From the NCBI RefSeq assembly GCF_024297185.1, contig NZ_JANCTD010000001.1:755396-819395 (forward strand): a stretch of 64,000 nucleotides of DNA, read 5' to 3'. A model generated the notes under the pieces. That model did no database searches. It saw nothing but the letters and a program-made list of their open reading frames with translations, and was not told the origin of the DNA. A program made the position numbers and the translations under genes. Source of the stretch: Lewinella sp. JB7 (GTDB lineage: Bacteria; Bacteroidota; Bacteroidia; Chitinophagales; Saprospiraceae). The first letter of the stretch is position 1; each line of letters begins with the position of its first letter. Shown in pieces: positions 32,114 to 41,087 of this stretch.

Positions 32114-32250
32114 TTTTTAGGTAAGACGTGTGACCCCGGTCGGCATCCGCGTCTGAAACTAGCGCGGATACATGCGTGCGGCGCCAAACCATCGTCCGGT
32201 TTGCTTGTTTTCATGTTTGACCACTATTGCAACGCACCTCCCCCGAGCCG

Positions 32251-34575
32251 ATGAATCCTATTGCCCAACGCCTGGCCGGCGCCCGAACGCGTATTCGTAC
32301 TTGGCGCAGCGAACGGCCTAAGACTTTTTACGCCCTTGCCGCACTGCTGACCTTGTCCCTTACCGGCGTCGTGGCCGTGGTCGCCCTGTTGCTGGCGGTC
32401 AACTACGGGGCCTTCGGGCACATGCCCTCGAAGCAGGAACTGCTCGACTACCGCAACGATATCGGCAGCGAGGCCTTTGACGTCAACGGGGTATCCCTCG
32501 GGCGCTACTACAAACAGGACCGGGAGGAGACGGACTACGATGACCTGCCCGAACACCTGGTGCAGGCGCTGATCGCGACGGAAGACAGCCGCTTCTACAC
32601 CCACTCCGGCATCGACTGGGAAGCATACGGGCGGGTACTGTATAAAACCATCCTCCAGGGCGAGGGCGACCAGGGTGGGGGCTCCACGCTGAGTCAGCAG
32701 CTGATCAAGAACGCCTACGGTCGTCCCGATCTGGGATACGACTCGCGGATAGATCTTCTGCTGCATAAGCTGCGGGAGGGTATCCTGGCCCGCCGCCTCG
32801 AGGCCGTGATGCCGAAAGAAGAAGTGATGGAACGGTATCTGAATACCGTCAGCTTTCCGGGGAATACCTTCGGCATCGCCGCCGCCTCCCGCCGCTATTT
32901 TCAGCGAGAGCCGGAAGAACTCACCGTGCGGCAGGCCGCCAGCCTCGTGGCCTCCCTGAAGGGTACTTCGAGTTACGATCCCCGGCGGGCTCCCGAACGG
33001 AACGCCCGCCGCACCGACCTGGTCCTGGGCCTCATGGGCCGGGCCGGCTACCTCACGGCCGAGGAAGTGGCCGAGGCCCGCGCCGACGACCTGTGCATGG
33101 TGTACTACCGCGAGCCGGCACGGGCGATTCAGGCCCCCCACTTCGCCCAGGAAATGAAGAAGCAGACGGCCCGCCTGCTGGAGGGACAGCAACACCGGGA
33201 GGGCCGACCCTACAACCTTTATACCGATAACCTGCGGATCTACACCACCCTCGACCTGCGCTACCAGGCCCACGCCGAACGGGCCGTGGAGCGACAGATG
33301 AAAATCCTGCAGCGGGACTTCGAACGTCACCTGCGGGGCCGGGACCCCTGGGAAACGGACGCCTCCCTGCGCGGCGCCGTCCGCAACAGCGACCGCTGGC
33401 GCAGCGGCCGGGCGGCCGGCCTGGACAGCCTGGCCCTGGAAGAATCGTTCCGCACCAAGATCTCCATGGAGCTTCCGGTCCCTAACGGGGAGCCGCTGGT
33501 GGGGGAGTACAGTCCGCTCGATAGCGTGAAGCACTCCCTGTCCTTTCTGCGCGCCGGATTCCTGGTCCTCGACCACGCCGACGCGGCCGTGCGTGCCTGG
33601 GTGGGGGGCGCGGACTTCAAGTTCAGCCACTACGATCACGTGACGAGTCGCCGGCAGACGGGCTCCACCTTCAAGGCTTTCGTCTACGCCGCCGCCCTCC
33701 GCGAGGGCTACGACCCCTGCCACCGCCTTAGCAACGCCCTGCGTACCTACCCGGATGAAGACGGCCCCTGGACGCCCCACAACTCCGACTGGGTACACGG
33801 AGGCACGTACAGTATGCACGGTGCCCTGACGCACTCCAGCAACGTGGCCGCCGTGAAGATGATCATGGAAACCACTCCGGAGCCGGTCGTGAATATCGCC
33901 CGCGCGATGGGTATCCGGGGGGAGATCCGCCCCATTCCCAGCATCGCGCTGGGTACGGTAGAAAGCAGCCTGTACGAAATGGTGGGGGCCTACGCTACTT
34001 TTCCCAACGGGGGAGAGCACGCGGAACCCTACTTCATCACCCGCATCGAGAACGGCGACGGCGAGGTGATCTACGAACACGAGGTCACGGCGCGCCGGGT
34101 AATGGACGAAGTCCAGGCGGCCACCATGGTGCAATTACTGCGCAACGTCGTGGAGCGGGGCACGGCGAGCCGCCTGCGTTGGGAGTACGGCGTGCTGCGC
34201 CCGAGCATCGGTAAGACCGGCACGACCCAGAATATGGCCGACGGCTGGTTCGTAGGATCTACGCCCGCGCTCACGGGCGGCGCCTGGGTCGGAGGAGAGA
34301 ACACCGGAGTGCGCTACCGCTCGGGAGAAATGGGCAACGGTGCCCGTTCGGCCCTCCCCATCTGGGCGTACTTCCTGCAGAATATGGAAAGCGATACGGC
34401 CCTGGTCGCGCAACTGGGAGAGGAGTTTCCGGAGGTGCCGGACGACGTGCGGCGGAGCTTCCGCTGCGCCGAGTTCGTGCCCCCCGTTCAGGTCGTGGAG
34501 GAGGTCCCCGCCGACGAGACGCCGGTGCAGATCCTGCCCGTGAGCGACGTCGCTACGGAGCCGGAAGGGCGCTAG
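32251..34575 (+). CDS. Class A penicillin-binding protein (PBP1a-like glycosyltransferase/transpeptidase)
   Basis: The 774-residue bifunctional enzyme polymerises and cross-links peptidoglycan. One TM anchor (about 27-58, ALAALLTLSLTGVVAVVALLL) precedes a GT51 domain with catalytic Glu111 (IATEDSRFYTHSGID) and GGGSTLSQQLIKN. The transpeptidase carries Ser472-Thr-Phe-Lys475 (QTGSTFKAF), Ser529-Ser-Asn531 (THSSNVAAVKM) and Lys655-Thr-Gly (IGKTGTTQNMADGWFVG). All motifs are intact. Start at ATG 32251 (MNPIAQRLAGARTR); an upstream TTG at 32227 is not needed. The C-terminal tail (after about 735) is acidic and Pro-rich. Stands alone before a structured leader of the SusC-like gene. Confidence 0.94.
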   Translation: MNPIAQRLAGARTRIRTWRSERPKTFYALAALLTLSLTGVVAVVALLLAVNYGAFGHMPSKQELLDYRNDIGSEAFDVNGVSLGRYYKQDREETDYDDLPEHLVQALIATEDSRFYTHSGIDWEAYGRVLYKTILQGEGDQGGGSTLSQQLIKNAYGRPDLGYDSRIDLLLHKLREGILARRLEAVMPKEEVMERYLNTVSFPGNTFGIAAASRRYFQREPEELTVRQAASLVASLKGTSSYDPRRAPERNARRTDLVLGLMGRAGYLTAEEVAEARADDLCMVYYREPARAIQAPHFAQEMKKQTARLLEGQQHREGRPYNLYTDNLRIYTTLDLRYQAHAERAVERQMKILQRDFERHLRGRDPWETDASLRGAVRNSDRWRSGRAAGLDSLALEESFRTKISMELPVPNGEPLVGEYSPLDSVKHSLSFLRAGFLVLDHADAAVRAWVGGADFKFSHYDHVTSRRQTGSTFKAFVYAAALREGYDPCHRLSNALRTYPDEDGPWTPHNSDWVHGGTYSMHGALTHSSNVAAVKMIMETTPEPVVNIARAMGIRGEIRPIPSIALGTVESSLYEMVGAYATFPNGGEHAEPYFITRIENGDGEVIYEHEVTARRVMDEVQAATMVQLLRNVVERGTASRLRWEYGVLRPSIGKTGTTQNMADGWFVGSTPALTGGAWVGGENTGVRYRSGEMGNGARSALPIWAYFLQNMESDTALVAQLGEEFPEVPDDVRRSFRCAEFVPPVQVVEEVPADETPVQILPVSDVATEPEGR

Positions 34576-34590
34576 GGGAGGACATTTTGC

Positions 34591-34669
34591 GGGTGATCGT
34601 TAGAATAAGCCGCCCCGGCCGCTTATTTTGGGTGCCAAAGGGCAATTGCGCCCTCCTTAGCGATCACCC
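34591..34669 (+). promoter_or_regulatory. Inverted repeat in the leader of the SusC-like gene
   Basis: GGGTGATCG (34591-34599) and CGATCACCC (34661-34669) form a perfect 9-bp outer stem. Inside lies a second short stem, AGGGC...GCCCT (about 34639-34654), and TTATTTTG (34622-34629), one base off a -7 box. The right arm ends 15 nt before the ATG at 34684. It could be a DNA operator pair or a structured mRNA leader. Confidence 0.45.
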
Positions 34670-34683
34670 AACATCACCTACCT

Positions 34684-37600
34684 ATGAAACCCTTTATCCG
34701 CAATGGGCTGACGAGCCCGTTATTTTTTCTGCTGCTGAGTGCCGGTCTGCTCGGCCAGTCCACCATCACCGGCACGGTCACCGGCGACCAGGGGGAGCCC
34801 CTCATCGGGGTGAGTATTTTGATCCAGGGAACGGGCAGCGGGACCGTTACGGACGCGGAGGGAGATTACTCGATCACCGCCTCCGAAGACGACGTCCTGG
34901 TGTTTAGCTACACCGGCTACGGCAGCGTTACCCGTACGGTAGGCACGAGTTCCGTCATCAACGTCGAGTTGCAGGCCGGCGCCCAACTCGACGAGGTGGT
35001 GGTCACGGCCCTGGGCATCAGTCGGGAACGTAAGGCCCTGGGGTACGCCGTGGAGGAACTGAACAGCGAAGAGATCGTACAGACACGACAGAACAACCTC
35101 GTCAACGCCCTGCAGGGGCAGGTAGCCGGCGTGCAGGTATCGAGCGCGGGGGGCGGGCCCGGTCAGGCTTCCCGTATCATCATTCGGGGGGTCAACTCCC
35201 TCGACCCGGATGCGAACAACGAACCCCTCTTCGTTATCGACGGCATTCCGGTATCCAACGAAACCCTGACGGTCGGCGGTGGCGGCAGCCGCAATGTTTC
35301 CAACCGCATCGCCGACATCAACCCCCAGGACATCGAGACCATGACGGTGCTGAAGGGCGGACCGGCCACCGCTCTATACGGACTACGGGCCGCCAACGGT
35401 GCCATCATCATTACGACGAAGTCCGGTAAGGCCGGGCGCGTTTCCGTAGATGTCACGTCCACCTACGGTACGGAAGAAGTGAATAAGTTTCCCGAAACCC
35501 AGAAGACGTACACCCAGGGTTTTGCCGGCAACTATGACCCCAACAGCTTCTGGCCCAGCTGGGGACCTACGGTGGAGGAAGCCCGCCAGTATGCCGCCGA
35601 AAACGGTTTGCCCCGCCCCAACGACCTCTTCAACAACTTCGAAAATGCCTACACCCAGGGCAACCAGTGGCGGAATACCGTGAGCGTTTCGGGCGGCAAC
35701 GAGAAAGCCACCTTTCGCACATCCCTTTCGCGCCTGACCCACGAAGGGGTACTGCCGTTCAGCACCTACGATAATACCAGCTTTCGGATCAACGCCAACT
35801 ACGCGGCCACCGATAAATTCAGCTTCGGGGGAGGCATCAATTACATCCGCAGCGGCGGCAACCGGGTGAACGCCGACCGCTTCAACGAACGACTCGTATA
35901 CTGGGCTCCCCAGGCCGACGTCAACAATTACATCCGCGAAGACGGCTCCATGATCGGCTACCGCAACGAGGGGACCGTAGGGAACAACCCCGTCTACGGC
36001 GAAGCGACCAACAAATTCATCGACGACGTCGACCGCTACATCGGTAACCTCAACTTCAGCTACTCGCCCCTGCCCCAGCTGCGCATCAATTACACCCTCG
36101 GGCTGGATCAGTACAGCGACTTCCGCGACAACTTCGGCCAGGGTTCGGTGTACGCCGGGGCCCCCAACTTCGAGGATAACCTCTCGAACGGGAACGGTTT
36201 CGTGGTGGAAACCAGCATCCGCCGCCGCGACGTTACCTCCAACATCAACGCTACCTACAACGCGGAACTGACGCCGGACATCCGCCTCCGCTTCCTCGGG
36301 GGCTTCGATGCCTTCGACTCCAGCTACGACCGGGTCACCACGACCGGCAACGATCTGGACATCTACAATCTGTTCAGCCTCAACAACGCCGCCGACATTC
36401 GTACCAGCGCCGCCCTCGTCGACCGCCGCCTGCTGGGGCTGTACGGGGAAATGTCCCTGGACTTCCGCAACGCCGTCTACTTTACCGTCACCGGCCGCAA
36501 CGACTGGTCGAGCACCCTGCCCCGGGCCAATCGCTCCTTCTTCTATCCCTCCGTCAGCCTGGGCGTACTCCTCGGGGAATTGCTGGAGCTGCCGGAAGCG
36601 ATCAGCTTCGCCAAACTCCGCGCCTCCTACGCCGGCATCGGCAAGGATACCGATCCCTACCGGACGAATATCGTGTACCGCAACGCCGCGGGCTTTCCCA
36701 TCAATAACGTTACGGGCTGGACCCGCGACGACCAGCAGGGAGCCCCCGACCTGAAGCCCGAACGCACCAATACGCTGGAGTTCGGTGCCGACCTGCGCTT
36801 CCTCAGCAACCGGCTGGGCATCGATTTCACCTACTACAACGCGAAGAGCATCGACCAGATCATCCCGGTGCCGGTGTCCAACGCGACGGGCTTTTCGACC
36901 TTCATCCTCAACGCCGGCTCCATGCGCAACTCGGGCGTGGAACTGGCCCTGCGCGGTACCCCGGTGGCGACGGCGGACTTTTCCTGGAACGTCAACCTCA
37001 ACTACACCAGCAACCGCAATGAGGTGCTGACCATCTTCGAGGGCGTGGAGGACATCCTCATCGGCAGCTCCTTCGGGTACGCGGGGTCTTCGGCCAGCAT
37101 CCGCCTGATCCGGGGGGAACCCTACGGCAACATCTACGGCCGGAGCTACGCCCGCTACGATCCTAACGGCGATGGCGACGACGAGCTGTTTATCGATTAC
37201 AACCAGCCGTTGCTCATCGGCGACGATGGGTTCCCGGTTATCGAAACCACCCAGAAGATCCTCGGCAACACCCAACCCAAGTGGTTCGGGGCACTGACCA
37301 ATACCCTGAACTACCGGGGCATCGGACTGTCGTTCCAATTCGATACCCGCCAGGGCGTGCAGAAGTACAACCAACAGGGCAACTTTTTCGCCGCCTTCGG
37401 AACGGCACCCTACACCCTGAACCGCAACGAAACCATCGTCTTCGAGGGCGTCACCGCCGACGGGAGCCCGAATACGAAGCCGGTCTTCCTCGGACAGGGT
37501 ACCGGCCCCGACGGCGAAAACTACGGGGCCGGCTATTACCGCAACCGCTACCGGGGCTCAACCGAGAATTTCGTCGAGGACGCCGACTGGTTCCGCCTGC

Positions 37601-37824
37601 GTAACGTAAGCCTCAGCTACCAACTGCCGGCCCAACTGCTGGAGACGGTCTTCATTCGCACCGCCGGCCTCACCCTCACCGGTAATAACCTCTGGCTCGA
37701 AACCCCCTACAGCGGCTTCGATCCCGAAGGGAACCGCGGGAACGGCAACGGGGATGACGGCTTCGGGGGCTTTACCTACCCCAGCGTGCGCAGCTTCTTT
37801 GTTACCCTGAACCTTGGCTTCTAA
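34684..37824 (+). CDS. SusC/RagA-family TonB-linked outer-membrane receptor
   Basis: The 1046-residue protein has a signal peptide (NGLTSPLFFLLLSAGLLGQ), a carboxypeptidase-regulatory-like domain (about 27-100: TITGTVTGDQGEPLIGVSI...GDYSITAS), a TonB-box-like LDEVVVTALGISR (about 102-114), a plug (VNALQGQVAGVQVSS, RIIIRGVNSLD, PLFVIDGIPV, IETMTVLKGGPATALYGLRAANGAIIITTK), and a large beta-barrel ending FVTLNLGF. It imports substrates with energy from TonB. It is co-transcribed with a SusD-like gene 11 nt downstream and an M14 peptidase gene after that, so peptide rather than glycan import is the better guess (RagA-like). Confidence 0.94.
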   Translation: MKPFIRNGLTSPLFFLLLSAGLLGQSTITGTVTGDQGEPLIGVSILIQGTGSGTVTDAEGDYSITASEDDVLVFSYTGYGSVTRTVGTSSVINVELQAGAQLDEVVVTALGISRERKALGYAVEELNSEEIVQTRQNNLVNALQGQVAGVQVSSAGGGPGQASRIIIRGVNSLDPDANNEPLFVIDGIPVSNETLTVGGGGSRNVSNRIADINPQDIETMTVLKGGPATALYGLRAANGAIIITTKSGKAGRVSVDVTSTYGTEEVNKFPETQKTYTQGFAGNYDPNSFWPSWGPTVEEARQYAAENGLPRPNDLFNNFENAYTQGNQWRNTVSVSGGNEKATFRTSLSRLTHEGVLPFSTYDNTSFRINANYAATDKFSFGGGINYIRSGGNRVNADRFNERLVYWAPQADVNNYIREDGSMIGYRNEGTVGNNPVYGEATNKFIDDVDRYIGNLNFSYSPLPQLRINYTLGLDQYSDFRDNFGQGSVYAGAPNFEDNLSNGNGFVVETSIRRRDVTSNINATYNAELTPDIRLRFLGGFDAFDSSYDRVTTTGNDLDIYNLFSLNNAADIRTSAALVDRRLLGLYGEMSLDFRNAVYFTVTGRNDWSSTLPRANRSFFYPSVSLGVLLGELLELPEAISFAKLRASYAGIGKDTDPYRTNIVYRNAAGFPINNVTGWTRDDQQGAPDLKPERTNTLEFGADLRFLSNRLGIDFTYYNAKSIDQIIPVPVSNATGFSTFILNAGSMRNSGVELALRGTPVATADFSWNVNLNYTSNRNEVLTIFEGVEDILIGSSFGYAGSSASIRLIRGEPYGNIYGRSYARYDPNGDGDDELFIDYNQPLLIGDDGFPVIETTQKILGNTQPKWFGALTNTLNYRGIGLSFQFDTRQGVQKYNQQGNFFAAFGTAPYTLNRNETIVFEGVTADGSPNTKPVFLGQGTGPDGENYGAGYYRNRYRGSTENFVEDADWFRLRNVSLSYQLPAQLLETVFIRTAGLTLTGNNLWLETPYSGFDPEGNRGNGNGDDGFGGFTYPSVRSFFVTLNLGF

Positions 37825-37835
37825 CCCGACGACCC

Positions 37836-39239
37836 ATGAAACAGACCATCCTCTCTTCCCTGATCTCTGCCGGCGTCGTGCTCCTCATGACCGCCTGCGG
37901 GGCTGACTACCTCAACGTCAACGACAACCCCAACGTAGCCACGCGGCCACCGCTGGACGGGCTCCTGGCCAGTGCCTCCTACAACACCGCCCAGAATCAG
38001 TTCCGGGTAAGTAACGGCCACTCCGCCTACTACGTCCAGTACCTGGCCAGCCCCAACGAGGGCAATACTACGGACACCTACCTCGAAATCAGTAACGGCA
38101 CGGCGTGGAGCGAACTCTACGACGCCATGACCGACCTGGACGACCTCATCCGCTTCGGTCAGGAAGACGGGCTCGGGCGCCACGTCGCCATTGCTAAGGT
38201 GCTGATGGCCGTCAATCTCGGCCTGGTCGTCGATAACTGGGGCGATGCGCCGTACTCCGACGCCTTTTCCGGGGAAACGCTGCGGCCGACCTACGACAGC
38301 GCCGAAGAGCTGTACGCCACCATTTTTCGCTTACTAGACGAAGCAGGCGCCGAACTGTCCGCCGCCGGGGACGCGCCGGCCGTGCGGGAGGGTAGCGACT
38401 TCGTCTACAACGGCGATCTCGATGCGTGGTCCCGCGCCGTGGCCTCCCTGCGTGCCCGCTATCTGAACCACCTCAGCGAAACGTCCGCCTATGACCCGAC
38501 CGCGGTGCTGGCCGCCGTGGACGCCGGCTTTACCGGTCCGGAACAGGACGCTTCCGTGACCAGCTTCACGGTACGTAACCCCTGGGCGCAGGTCGCCGAA
38601 AACAACGCTAACCTCCTGCTGGGCGGTTGGCTTTCCGAACAGTTCATCGACGCGCTGAACGGCACGACCTACGGGGTGGAAGATCCCCGCCTACCGCTGC
38701 TGACCAACCGCAACGACGACGGGGAATTCGTAGGAACGCCCAACGGGGCCGGGCGGCAGGGCGACGGCACGAAGACGCTGGAGTCCTACCTGGTCCTCGA
38801 GGGCGCCTTTTCCATGGAATCCAGTCCGCTCAACATCATCACCTTCGCCGAGCTTAAGTTTATTGAAGCCGAGGCAGCGCTGGCCGCCGGCGATCAGGAG
38901 CGCGCCAATGAGGCTTTCGCGACCGGCGTACGGACCAGCATGGCGCAAATCGGGGTCGACGATCAGTCCGCCGACCAGTACCTGGATCAGGCCTACCCGG
39001 ACGACGACGTATCCCGCGACGACATCTTCCGCGAAAAGTACGTCGCGCTGTTCCTCAGTCCCGAAACCTGGGTAGACGCGCGGCGCTACGATTACGCCTA
39101 CGCCGACTTCGAACTGGCCGAAAACGCCGCCCTGAACACCTTCCCCGTGCGCATCCAGTACCCGAATACCGAAACCGACCGCAATGCCGTCAACGTCCCC
39201 ATCGTCACGATGACGGACCCCCTCTTCTGGGATCAGTAG
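37836..39239 (+). CDS. SusD/RagB-family substrate-binding lipoprotein
   Basis: The 467-residue lipoprotein (lipobox VLLMTAC, Cys20) begins GADYLNVNDNPN and continues with TPR-like helices, fitting the SusD/RagB_2 branch: YFVQYLASP-type segment seen as YYVQYLASPNEGN, AWSELYDAMTDLDDLI, NLGLVVDNWGDAPYSDAF, FAELKFIEAEAALAAGDQERANEAFATGVRTSM, REKYVALFLSPETWVDARRYDY. It caps the SusC-like barrel at the cell surface and binds the ligand. Start 11 nt after the SusC-like stop shows translational coupling. Ligand unknown; the C-terminal NVPIVTMTDPLFWDQ is the usual family ending. Confidence 0.93.
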   Translation: MKQTILSSLISAGVVLLMTACGADYLNVNDNPNVATRPPLDGLLASASYNTAQNQFRVSNGHSAYYVQYLASPNEGNTTDTYLEISNGTAWSELYDAMTDLDDLIRFGQEDGLGRHVAIAKVLMAVNLGLVVDNWGDAPYSDAFSGETLRPTYDSAEELYATIFRLLDEAGAELSAAGDAPAVREGSDFVYNGDLDAWSRAVASLRARYLNHLSETSAYDPTAVLAAVDAGFTGPEQDASVTSFTVRNPWAQVAENNANLLLGGWLSEQFIDALNGTTYGVEDPRLPLLTNRNDDGEFVGTPNGAGRQGDGTKTLESYLVLEGAFSMESSPLNIITFAELKFIEAEAALAAGDQERANEAFATGVRTSMAQIGVDDQSADQYLDQAYPDDDVSRDDIFREKYVALFLSPETWVDARRYDYAYADFELAENAALNTFPVRIQYPNTETDRNAVNVPIVTMTDPLFWDQ

Positions 39240-39259
39240 GGCGGGCGCGCGGGAGCAAT
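39240..39259 (+). repeat. Copy 6 of dispersed 20-nt GC-rich intergenic element
   Basis: Identical over 20 nt to copy 2 (GGCGGGCGCGCGGGAGCAAT). It begins at the base after the SusD-like stop codon and ends 38 nt before the ATG of the M14 peptidase gene. The downstream TTACCTTCACCGGATG contains that start codon and repeats the CCTTCACCGGA found after copy 2. Confidence 0.6.
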
Positions 39260-39297
39260 ACAGGTTAGGAAAAGCGGAGCCGATTTACCTTCACCGG

Positions 39298-40527
39298 ATG
39301 AAGTATTCCCTCTCAGCCCTTCTGTTCGTGCTGGTGGTCTCCTGCGGGCGCCGGGCGCAACCCTACGACTTTCCCAGTCCGGTGGATACCACCGACCATC
39401 CCATCACCGAGCAAGTGAAGCGGTCCTACGCCTTCGACGCAGGTCGCCTGACTTTCGACAACCAGTTCGACGGGGCCCGCCTGAACAATCTGGAACGGCT
39501 GAACGACAGCACCTACGTAGCGACGATCCTGCCCGAGAATTCGCCCATCAATCCGAGTCCGTGGTACGCGATGCGCATCGTATCCGATCGCGACCGGGAG
39601 CTCACGGTCCGACTGGCCTATCCGGCCGGGACCCGTCACCGGTACTTCCCCAAGCTAAGCCGGGATCGGGAGGCGTGGATTCCGGTGGGCAGCAGCCGGC
39701 TGACCTACAACGCCGATAGTACGGGACTGTCGGTGCGGCTGGCGGTAGAGGAGGGGGAAAGCTACCTGGCCGGTCAGGAGATCGTCAGTAGCCGCGACGT
39801 GATGGACTGGATGGCGAGCTTTCGTCAGCCCTACGTGCGTACGGAGGAAGTGGGGCGCAGTACCCACGGTCGGCCGATTCCCGTTATGCGCCTGAGTGCC
39901 GAGAACCGCTACGCCAAGCGCCCGATGATCGTGCTCTTCAGTCGGCAGCACCCACCGGAGGTGACGGGCTACCTGGCCCTGCAGGCCTTCGTGGAGGGAA
40001 TCGTCGATCATCCCCGCATCGGGGAATTTCTGGAACGTTACCAACTGATGATCTTTCCGATCCTGAATCCGGACGGCGTCGATATGGGACACTGGCGACA
40101 CACGGCGGGCGGCATCGACTCGAACCGGGACTGGGCTTATTACCACCAGCCCGAAGCCCGGCAGGTAGCGGATTACGTGGTGAAGAAAGCCCGCCAGAAC
40201 GAAGCGCAGGTGATCCTGGGCATGGATTTTCACTCTACCTGGCACGACGTCTATTACACCTTCGACGAAGACACCCCGCCCTCGGTACTCCCGGAGTTCA
40301 AGGACGCCTGGCTGCGGGGAATCGAGGAGCGTATCGGTGACGGGTTTGAGGTCAACGAATCCCCCGGTCCGGTCGGTCGGCCCACCTCCTCCGGTTGGTT
40401 CAAGACTCAGTTCAACGCCGAAGGTATCACCTACGAGATCGGCGACGACACCGACCGGGACTTCGTGGAACGGAAGGGGAAAGCATCGGCAAACGCCATG
40501 ATCGACCTGCTCCTGGACCGGGACTGA
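39298..40527 (+). CDS. M14 family zinc carboxypeptidase lipoprotein
   Basis: The 409-residue protein has a lipobox LFVLVVSC (Cys16). An N-terminal beta-rich domain (about 20-175) precedes an M14 peptidase with zinc ligands His218 and Glu221 (SRQHPPEVTG) and His312 (GMDFHSTWHD), substrate-binding residues in NPDGVDMGHWRHTAGGIDSNRDW, and catalytic Glu380 (ITYEIGDD). This arrangement matches the M14 subfamily with an N-terminal cytosolic-carboxypeptidase-like (pepdidase_M14_N) domain. It probably trims C-terminal residues from peptides or peptidoglycan fragments at the cell surface or periplasm. Directly downstream of the SusC/SusD pair with a 58-nt gap. Confidence 0.88.
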   Translation: MKYSLSALLFVLVVSCGRRAQPYDFPSPVDTTDHPITEQVKRSYAFDAGRLTFDNQFDGARLNNLERLNDSTYVATILPENSPINPSPWYAMRIVSDRDRELTVRLAYPAGTRHRYFPKLSRDREAWIPVGSSRLTYNADSTGLSVRLAVEEGESYLAGQEIVSSRDVMDWMASFRQPYVRTEEVGRSTHGRPIPVMRLSAENRYAKRPMIVLFSRQHPPEVTGYLALQAFVEGIVDHPRIGEFLERYQLMIFPILNPDGVDMGHWRHTAGGIDSNRDWAYYHQPEARQVADYVVKKARQNEAQVILGMDFHSTWHDVYYTFDEDTPPSVLPEFKDAWLRGIEERIGDGFEVNESPGPVGRPTSSGWFKTQFNAEGITYEIGDDTDRDFVERKGKASANAMIDLLLDRD

Positions 40528-40624
40528 GGGTGATCTACCGACGTGGCTTTTGGCTAATTTCGTTGCACCTGCGTACCCGCCGTAAAATCCGTTATCTTTA
40601 GCACCAACGATCAATGAATACCAC

Positions 40625-41086
40625 ATGGCAACCTATACCATTACCGTAAACGGTACCGCGCGCAGCGTGGAGGCCGAACCCGAAATGCCCCTGTTGTGGG
40701 TGTTGCGTGACGAACTCGGCCTCGTAGGCACCAAATACGGCTGCGGCATCGGGGCCTGTGGCGCCTGTACGGTCCACCTCGACGGCGCGGCGATCCGCTC
40801 CTGTTCCCTGCCGATCGGACAAGTCGACGGCGCGGCGGTCACCACCATCGAGGGGCTCAGCGAGAACGGCGACCACCCCGTGCAACTGGCGTGGTTGGAG
40901 CACGACGTACCCCAGTGCGGCTACTGTCAGGCCGGCCAGATGATGAGCGCCGCCTCCCTGCTCAGCAACAGCCCGAGCCCCGACGATGCCGAGATCAGCG
41001 CGTCCATGAGCGGCAACATCTGTCGCTGCGGAACCTATACCCGAATTCACGCCGCCGTTAAAACGGCCGCCAATAAAATGAGCTAA
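40625..41086 (+). CDS. IorA-type (2Fe-2S) subunit of a molybdenum hydroxylase
   Basis: The 153-residue protein carries both [2Fe-2S] clusters of the xanthine-dehydrogenase family small subunit: a plant-ferredoxin type motif [16 protein letters not shown] (about 40-55) with a further Cys, and the alpha-helical cluster [10 protein letters not shown] (about 99-108) with CRCGTYTRI (about 138-146). It shuttles electrons from the molybdopterin subunit encoded next (1-nt gap). It matches isoquinoline 1-oxidoreductase alpha/aldehyde oxidase small subunits and has no FAD domain. TATCTTTA at 40593-40600 may be its -7 box. Confidence 0.94.
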   Translation: MATYTITVNGTARSVEAEPEMPLLWVLRDELGLVGTKYGCGIGACGACTVHLDGAAIRSCSLPIGQVDGAAVTTIEGLSENGDHPVQLAWLEHDVPQCGYCQAGQMMSAASLLSNSPSPDDAEISASMSGNICRCGTYTRIHAAVKTAANKMS

Positions 41087-41087
41087 G

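Noticed and set aside
32227-32250. TTG start for the PBP
   Set aside because: The ATG at 32251 precedes the cytoplasmic lead-in and TM anchor with normal length; the extra eight residues add nothing recognisable.
32224-34134. 636-codon minus-strand frame opposite the PBP gene, and the 663-codon frame at 35383-37374 opposite the SusC-like gene
   Set aside because: Both are antisense shadows of genes with complete catalytic or structural motifs; no signal peptide or family pattern is seen in either.
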